Assembly: GCA_031267775.1 (NCBI GenBank)
Contig: JAIRYL010000224.1
Location: 1-19,121, forward strand
Length of the DNA stretch: 19,121 nt
DNA from: Tannerellaceae bacterium
GTDB taxonomy: Bacteria > Bacteroidota > Bacteroidia > Bacteroidales > Tannerellaceae
Direction of reading: 5' to 3'
In this document: positions 15,026 to 19,121 of the stretch, piece by piece
Layout: the number at the start of each line of letters is the position of its first letter
How positions within the stretch are numbered: position 1 is the stretch's first letter
Notes under the pieces: model-generated
Seen by the model: the letters and a program-made list of their open reading frames with translations, nothing else
Database searches by the model: none
What the model was told of the DNA's origin: nothing
Program-made: the position numbers and the translations under genes

Positions 15026-16510
15026 TTACTCAAATGCTCCCATCCTAAGTGCATTTACTTCTTTTTCATTGAGGTAACGCCATTTTCCGCGAGGAAGATT
15101 CTTTTTTGTTAAACCGGCAAAATATACGCGATCTAACTTCATTACATGATACCCCAACGATTCAAAGATACGACGCACGATACGATTCCGGCCGGAATGA
15201 ATTTCTATACCTACCTGGCTTTTATCATCTTCGCTTGCGTAGCTGATAGCGTCGGCATGAATTTCGCCATCTTCCAATTCCAAGCCATTCGCTATCTTTT
15301 CCATATCTTCAATAGCTACATTCTTATCCAGCCATACATGATAGATTTTCTTTTTCTTGTATGAAGGATGAGTAAGCTTAGAGGCCAAATCGCCGTCATT
15401 TGTAAGTAAAAGTACGCCTGTAGTATTGCGGTCTAAACGCCCTACGGGATAAATACGTTCCGTACAAGCATTTCTAACCAGATCCATTACCGTTTTACGC
15501 TCTTTCGGATCGTCGGATGTTGTCATCGTATTTTTCGGTTTGTTCAATACAATGTATAATTTACTTTCAATATGTACCGGACGTTCATTGAACAACACCT
15601 TATCCTGGCGGGTAATTTTTGTACCTAATTCCGTTACTACTTCTCCATTTACTTTTATAATACCTTTCTGAATAAAGTCATCTGCTTCGCGACGCGAGCA
15701 AACGCCTGCATTCGAAAGGAACTTATTCAAACGGATTGGTTCGTTCGGATCAGCCAATACTTCTTTGTATTTTAGCTGTTTTTGCACGCTGTATTTGGCA
15801 TTTGGATTATAATCCGGCGAACGGAATTTTTGTTGCTGAGGCCTTTTGTTGTTGTTATTATTATTATTACCATACCCTCCTCCATAGTTATTGCCATAGG
15901 AAGGCCTATTTCCTCCTCCACGGTTATCATACGTATTTGTACGGGTATCTCCTACGCGAGGCCTTCTTTTCTTTACGCCTTCTCCCGACATACCTTCATT
16001 CGCCGGAGTAGCCGAATAGGCTCTTACAGGCCTGTCATTATATCCTTCCTGACGAGGGCGATTGTATTGACGGTCATTATTTCCGTACGGACGGTTATAA
16101 TTATTCCCATAAGCCGGACGATTGTTTCCATAAGAAGGTGTACGGTTGTTGTATCCTCCTCCATCACGGTTATTACTATATCCCCCTCCGTCGCGGTTAT
16201 TGCCGTATCCCGCGTCGCGATTACCATATCCTCCGTCGCGGTTACCATATCCTCCCCCGTCGCGGTTATTGTTATATCCTCCGTCACGGTTACCATAATG
16301 AGGACGGTTTTGGCGATCTCCATAAGGCTTATAACCCCCTCTATCATCTTGTTGGCGGTTATATGATCTCCGTTCATAGTTTCCATCAGGCCTGTCATAT
16401 CCCTGATTGTAAGGTCTTCTTTCACCTTCCTGATCTGTGTTTTCCCTCCTGATACTTGGTATCACTTTTTTGGGGCGCGGTCGAGTTTCATCTCTTTCTT
16501 CTGTACTCAT
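15026..16510 (-). CDS. rluB: RluB/RsuA-family 23S rRNA pseudouridine synthase with long low-complexity N-terminal extension
   Basis: The C-terminal 240 of 494 residues are a complete RsuA/RluB enzyme. An S4 RNA-binding domain (about 257-305: RLNKFLSNAGVCSRREADDF) precedes the catalytic domain with Asp360 in GRLDRNTTGVLLLTNDG and the late motif GRNRIVRRIFESLGYHV. The family makes pseudouridine in rRNA (RluB: 23S position 2605 in E. coli). Residues 1 to about 255 are unlike E. coli RluB: rich in Arg, Gly, Asn, Tyr and Asp, with repeats such as YGNNRDGGG and YGNRDGG and a run of Asn. This resembles RGG-type RNA-binding tails and should be disordered. The DNA of this part is repetitive. It is read after purB (66-bp gap) and before asnS. 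The exact rRNA target is inferred, not shown. Confidence 0.9.
   Translation of the reverse strand: MSTEERDETRPRPKKVIPSIRRENTDQEGERRPYNQGYDRPDGNYERRSYNRQQDDRGGYKPYGDRQNRPHYGNRDGGYNNNRDGGGYGNRDGGYGNRDAGYGNNRDGGGYSNNRDGGGYNNRTPSYGNNRPAYGNNYNRPYGNNDRQYNRPRQEGYNDRPVRAYSATPANEGMSGEGVKKRRPRVGDTRTNTYDNRGGGNRPSYGNNYGGGYGNNNNNNNKRPQQQKFRSPDYNPNAKYSVQKQLKYKEVLADPNEPIRLNKFLSNAGVCSRREADDFIQKGIIKVNGEVVTELGTKITRQDKVLFNERPVHIESKLYIVLNKPKNTMTTSDDPKERKTVMDLVRNACTERIYPVGRLDRNTTGVLLLTNDGDLASKLTHPSYKKKKIYHVWLDKNVAIEDMEKIANGLELEDGEIHADAISYASEDDKSQVGIEIHSGRNRIVRRIFESLGYHVMKLDRVYFAGLTKKNLPRGKWRYLNEKEVNALRMGAFE
15847..15870. repeat. Trinucleotide microsatellite inside the pseudouridine synthase gene
   Basis: A run of GTT followed by ATT/TTA triplets on the plus strand encodes consecutive asparagines near residue 217 of the synthase. 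Gain or loss of triplets would change the length of the Asn run without shifting the frame. Confidence 0.7.
16120..16310. repeat. Degenerate tandem repeats encoding the RG/GYGNN tail
   Basis: Variants of CCGTCGCGGTTACCATATCC recur at roughly 20-30 base spacing and encode YGNRDGG/YGNNRDGGG units of the pseudouridine synthase extension. All spacings are multiples of three, so the reading frame is kept. The similarity at DNA level suggests recent expansion by slippage or unequal recombination. Confidence 0.7.
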
Positions 16511-16576
16511 TGTTCTAAATTATAATAAATTAACACTAGCTTTTGTAACCTCCCGGCTACTCTTTTAAAATTAATA

Positions 16577-17920
16577 CTAAATACCTGTATAATTATGCGG
16601 CGATATCGCCTTTAATTCTGTCTTTACTCTATCGTCAACATTTAAATTATTAATAAAGTTATTAATTGATTTTTCTGTAATCCCATCGTTTGTACGCGTT
16701 AAAGCTTTTAATGCTTCGTATGGCTCCGGATATCCTTCTCTTCTTAAAATCGTTTGTATGCCTTCTGCAACAACAGCCCAACATTGCTCTAAGTCTTTAT
16801 CTAATGCCGTTTTATTTAATAACAATTTCCCCAATCCTTTTATTAAACTTTTAAATGCAATCTCTATATGCGACAACGGCACGCCTATATTCCTTAATAC
16901 CGTAGAATCTGTCAAATCTCTTTGTAAACGCGATATTGGCAGTTTTATTGCAAGATGGTTTAATATAGCATTAGCCATCCCCAAATTACCTTCTGCATTT
17001 TCAAAATCTATCGGATTTACTTTATGAGGCATTGCAGAAGAACCCACTTCGCCAGTTTTAATCTTCTGCTTAAAATATTCCATCGATATATATTGCCAAA
17101 AATCTTTGGCTAAATCCGTCAAAATAGTATTTATTCTCTTTAATCCGTCAAAAACGGCGGCAAGGTTATCATAGTTTGATATTTGCGTTGTATATTCTTC
17201 ACGGGATAAACCAAATATATCATGAACAAAATCATTCCCAAAAGATTTCCAATCTAATTCGGGATAAGCAATCTTATGAGCATTAAAATTACCTGTAGCT
17301 CCTCCAAATTTCACCGATAACGGAATCTCTTTTAATAATATCAGTTGTTGCTCTAAACGATAAACAAATACCATTACTTCTTTTCCCAAACGAGTTGGCG
17401 AGGCCGGTTGTCCATGCGTCCGAGCTAACATTGAAATATCTTTCCACTCGTCGGCATACTTTTTCAAAATATCTATCACATGCTGAAGTCCGGGATAATA
17501 AATCTCATCTAATGCTTCTTTAAGAGAAAGGGGAACCGATGTATTATTGATATCTTGCGACGTTAAACCAAAATGAATGAATTCTTTATATTCTTGCAAG
17601 GAAAGTAAATCAAATTTTTCTCTCAGAAAATATTCTACAGCCTTAACGTCATGATTTGTCACTTCTTCTATTTCTTTAATGCGTAAAGCATCTTCGAGTG
17701 AAAACTCATAATATATTACACGTAACAATTCTTTCTTTTCCTTTGTAAGTAGAGTTTTTAATTGTGGAACAAATTCCATAAGATAAATAAAATACTCTAT
17801 CTCAACACGTACCCTATATTTAATAAGGGCATATTCAGAAAAGTAAGACGCCAAGTTTTCTGTTTTATTTCTATATCTCCCATCAACAGGAGAAATCGCT
17901 GTTAGTGTTGACAACATCAT
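16577..17920 (-). CDS. purB: Adenylosuccinate lyase
   Basis: PurB cleaves SAICAR to AICAR and adenylosuccinate to AMP, each with release of fumarate, in cytoplasmic purine synthesis. The 447 residues carry the family N-terminus LTAISPVDGRY, TSQDINNTSVPL (catalytic His/Ser region with HFGLTSQD), ARTHGQPASPTRLGKE, and the fumarate-lyase signature GSSAMPHKVNPIDFENAEGN. This is the E. coli-like PurB type (about 450 residues). The frame opens at 17944, but that codon lies inside the -7 element at 17942-17949, so the tandem ATGs at 17920/17917 (MMLSTLTAISP) are preferred. It is followed by the pseudouridine synthase gene after 66 bp and then asnS, probably one transcript. Confidence 0.95.
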   Translation of the reverse strand: MMLSTLTAISPVDGRYRNKTENLASYFSEYALIKYRVRVEIEYFIYLMEFVPQLKTLLTKEKKELLRVIYYEFSLEDALRIKEIEEVTNHDVKAVEYFLREKFDLLSLQEYKEFIHFGLTSQDINNTSVPLSLKEALDEIYYPGLQHVIDILKKYADEWKDISMLARTHGQPASPTRLGKEVMVFVYRLEQQLILLKEIPLSVKFGGATGNFNAHKIAYPELDWKSFGNDFVHDIFGLSREEYTTQISNYDNLAAVFDGLKRINTILTDLAKDFWQYISMEYFKQKIKTGEVGSSAMPHKVNPIDFENAEGNLGMANAILNHLAIKLPISRLQRDLTDSTVLRNIGVPLSHIEIAFKSLIKGLGKLLLNKTALDKDLEQCWAVVAEGIQTILRREGYPEPYEALKALTRTNDGITEKSINNFINNLNVDDRVKTELKAISPHNYTGI

Positions 17921-17941
17921 ATAAATCCCTAAATAGGAGTG

Positions 17942-17949
17942 CAAAGTTA
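17942..17949 (-). promoter_or_regulatory. -7 promoter element of purB
   Basis: On the minus strand TAACTTTG matches TAnnTTTG, about 22 bases upstream of the chosen purB ATG. A TTTAC lies near the -33 distance but TTTG itself is absent. The element overlaps the first possible ATG (17944), which supports the downstream start. Confidence 0.5.
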
Positions 17950-17999
17950 ATGCTTTTATCTAATATAAAAGTAAATAAGAGATTTTATGAACTTAAAAA

Positions 18000-18872
18000 T
18001 CAATAAATATCACCAAAATCCAAGTCTATTTCTAATGAATCCTGTAACTGAAAATCTACATGCAAGGATAACGGCAATAATAATTCAGTCAACGATTTAT
18101 TGAATAATTCACTTACTTGTCCTTTTGAATCGTTCCTTGTAAAAACCAAATGTAAATTGTCTGAATCATTTTTTGATAAATGTAAAACTACAAAGTCAGC
18201 GACAAATTCGTTTTTGTCATTTATTCGGATCATTGGTAAATATTCGATTTTTTGGTCATAAAACGCCGTATTGTTAAATTTACATCCCTTACCAAGAGAT
18301 GTAATTGAACAGCGATAAAACGATTTTTCAATATTATCCATATCCAAATTAGTTGTTATAACTCGGATGGACTTCGTATTCTTTATCATATCAAGCGCTA
18401 TTGTTTCCTGAGAATTAGCAGGTTTGACATTCACCTTAGATACTGAGCCAAAAAATAAAGACGTCGGTTGTACATCTACAACATCGTTTTCATTACATTT
18501 GAGCAAAACATGACAATCTTCGATATTTGTTATTCCTTTTTCTAACGAACAAAGCAAATAGGCGTCTGCCAGATTTCCCCACACAACAAAATCATATATG
18601 CCTGGCTCCATATTTAACGTAATTGTATTTCCGCCTTGAAGTTCATGGGCCGGAACACAATATTCATTGATAAAACAGCCTTTAGCATCAAAAACATATA
18701 AATTCACTTTATCAACCTCTGTTGCAAATTTATCAGTACCAGCCAGATTGTTCGTATATTGAAAACGAATATTTACTAACGTATCTTTTTGTTCATTTGG
18801 ATTATCACTATCGCATGCAAAGCAAACAACCATACATACCATAACAGAAAAACTATACATGAAAGCTCTCAT
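18000..18872 (-). CDS. FimB/Mfa2-like fimbrial assembly/anchor lipoprotein
   Basis: The 290-residue product has a lipoprotein signal peptide (hydrophobic FMYSFSVMVCMVVCFAC, lipidated Cys20). It is followed by the acidic DSDNPNEQKD, which resembles the surface-export signal of Bacteroidota lipoproteins. The mature part begins with a beta-rich domain (VNIRFQYTNN, VDKVNLYVFDAKGCFINEY, MEPGIYDFVVWGN) typical of the Mfa2/FimB (DUF1812) family. These proteins anchor type V fimbriae in the outer membrane and limit their length. No fimbrillin or tip gene is within the window; they may lie beyond, or this may be an orphan. Met5 is an alternative start. It lies between a tRNA gene and purB, with lower GC than the neighbouring core genes. 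Confidence 0.75.
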   Translation of the reverse strand: MRAFMYSFSVMVCMVVCFACDSDNPNEQKDTLVNIRFQYTNNLAGTDKFATEVDKVNLYVFDAKGCFINEYCVPAHELQGGNTITLNMEPGIYDFVVWGNLADAYLLCSLEKGITNIEDCHVLLKCNENDVVDVQPTSLFFGSVSKVNVKPANSQETIALDMIKNTKSIRVITTNLDMDNIEKSFYRCSITSLGKGCKFNNTAFYDQKIEYLPMIRINDKNEFVADFVVLHLSKNDSDNLHLVFTRNDSKGQVSELFNKSLTELLLPLSLHVDFQLQDSLEIDLDFGDIY

Positions 18873-18914
18873 TGTTAATAGGGTAAATAGTTAATTATAT
18901 TCATATTACAACAG

Positions 18915-18922
18915 CAAAGGTA
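18915..18922 (-). promoter_or_regulatory. -7 promoter element of the FimB/Mfa2-like gene
   Basis: TACCTTTG on the minus strand matches TAnnTTTG and lies about 43 bases upstream of the ATG, giving a leader of some 36 bases. Only T-runs occur at the -33 distance. The nearest TTTG is 14 bp away, which is too close. Confidence 0.5.
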
Positions 18923-19017
18923 TAGAATATTATCAACAAATAAAAACTATTTTCCATTCGCAATCAATAGAGCCTGTCAATCCCGCTCAAATTTTTACAA
19001 AAATATTCTCAAATACA

Positions 19018-19048
19018 TTTGGAGGTAAAAGAAAAAGCTATATCTTTG
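19018..19048 (+). promoter_or_regulatory. Promoter of the tRNA gene
   Basis: TTTG (19018-19021) and TATCTTTG (19041-19048) match the Bacteroidota -33/-7 consensus exactly, with the canonical 19-bp spacing. Transcription should start near 19055, about 37 bases before the tRNA. This is the best promoter in the window. Confidence 0.85.
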
Positions 19049-19091
19049 CAACGTCTTTCAAAGGAAAGGTTATAAAAAGAAACAAAAACAA

Positions 19092-19121
19092 GGGCGTTTA
19101 GCTCAGCTGGTTCAGAGCATC
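19092..19121 (+). tRNA. 5' part of a tRNA gene, probably tRNA-Val (cut by window end)
   Basis: GGGCGTT forms the 5' acceptor strand, followed by TA, then D-stem GCTC/GAGC around AGCTGGTTCA with the conserved GG. The sequence ends as the anticodon stem begins, so the anticodon is not seen. I recall this 5' half from Bacteroides tRNA-Val, but the identity is not shown here. Confidence 0.9.

Noticed and set aside
15782..16366. A 194-codon plus-strand open frame opposite the pseudouridine synthase gene
   Set aside because: It is the complement of the low-complexity Arg/Gly/Asn/Tyr repeats and reads as monotonous Ile/Ser/Val/Thr; the minus-strand frame has a real enzyme attached.

Overview
The window looks like a piece of chromosome from a Bacteroidota bacterium, most likely order Bacteroidales. 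Five things point there: a PorX-type response regulator of the type IX secretion system, a FimB/Mfa2-type fimbrial lipoprotein, a eukaryote-like (GH13_8) glycogen branching enzyme, AT-rich leaders without Shine-Dalgarno sequences, and several copies of the Bacteroidota -7 promoter element TAnnTTTG. I cannot name the genus. All gene calls come from reading the translations; no database was searched.

Layout: (1) Bases 1-111 may be the last codons of a plus-strand gene entering from the left, followed by about 750 bases with no gene I can support. (2) On the plus strand, 860-5742 holds glgB (branching enzyme), manA (mannose-6-phosphate isomerase, 17 bp behind glgB) and an exported GLUG-repeat protein with unusual Gly/Tyr-rich loops. 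(3) On the minus strand, 9533 down to 5754 is a tight four-gene unit: CPA1-type K+/H+ antiporter, porX, tsaE, and a small Imm17-like membrane protein. The antiporter-porX gap is 2 bp, porX and tsaE overlap by 4 bp, and 17 bp separate tsaE from the last gene. (4) Bases 9534-10269 are gene-free but highly structured: six copies of a 22-bp dyad repeat, two copies of an unrelated 22-bp repeat in nearly the same register, then a 29-bp inverted repeat around a 68-bp core. (5) On the plus strand are a large transglutaminase-like lipoprotein (10270-12936) and an Lrp/AsnC regulator (13068-13541). (6) On the minus strand, purB, an RluB-type pseudouridine synthase with a long Arg/Gly/Asn/Tyr-rich N-terminal extension, and asnS are read from 17920 down to 13555. 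asnS converges on the Lrp gene across a perfect 14-bp inverted repeat. (7) A FimB/Mfa2-like lipoprotein gene (minus) and a divergent tRNA gene cut by the window edge close the window; the tRNA has a textbook Bacteroidota promoter.

Most genes are housekeeping (glycogen and mannose metabolism, tRNA modification and charging, purine synthesis, ion transport). The more novel signals lie in the DNA between and inside them: the paired 22-bp arrays, the inverted-repeat element beside them, a hairpin-forming insertion inside tsaE that keeps the reading frame, and a nested hairpin cassette between the pseudouridine synthase gene and asnS. I found no defence system, CRISPR array or insertion-sequence transposase.
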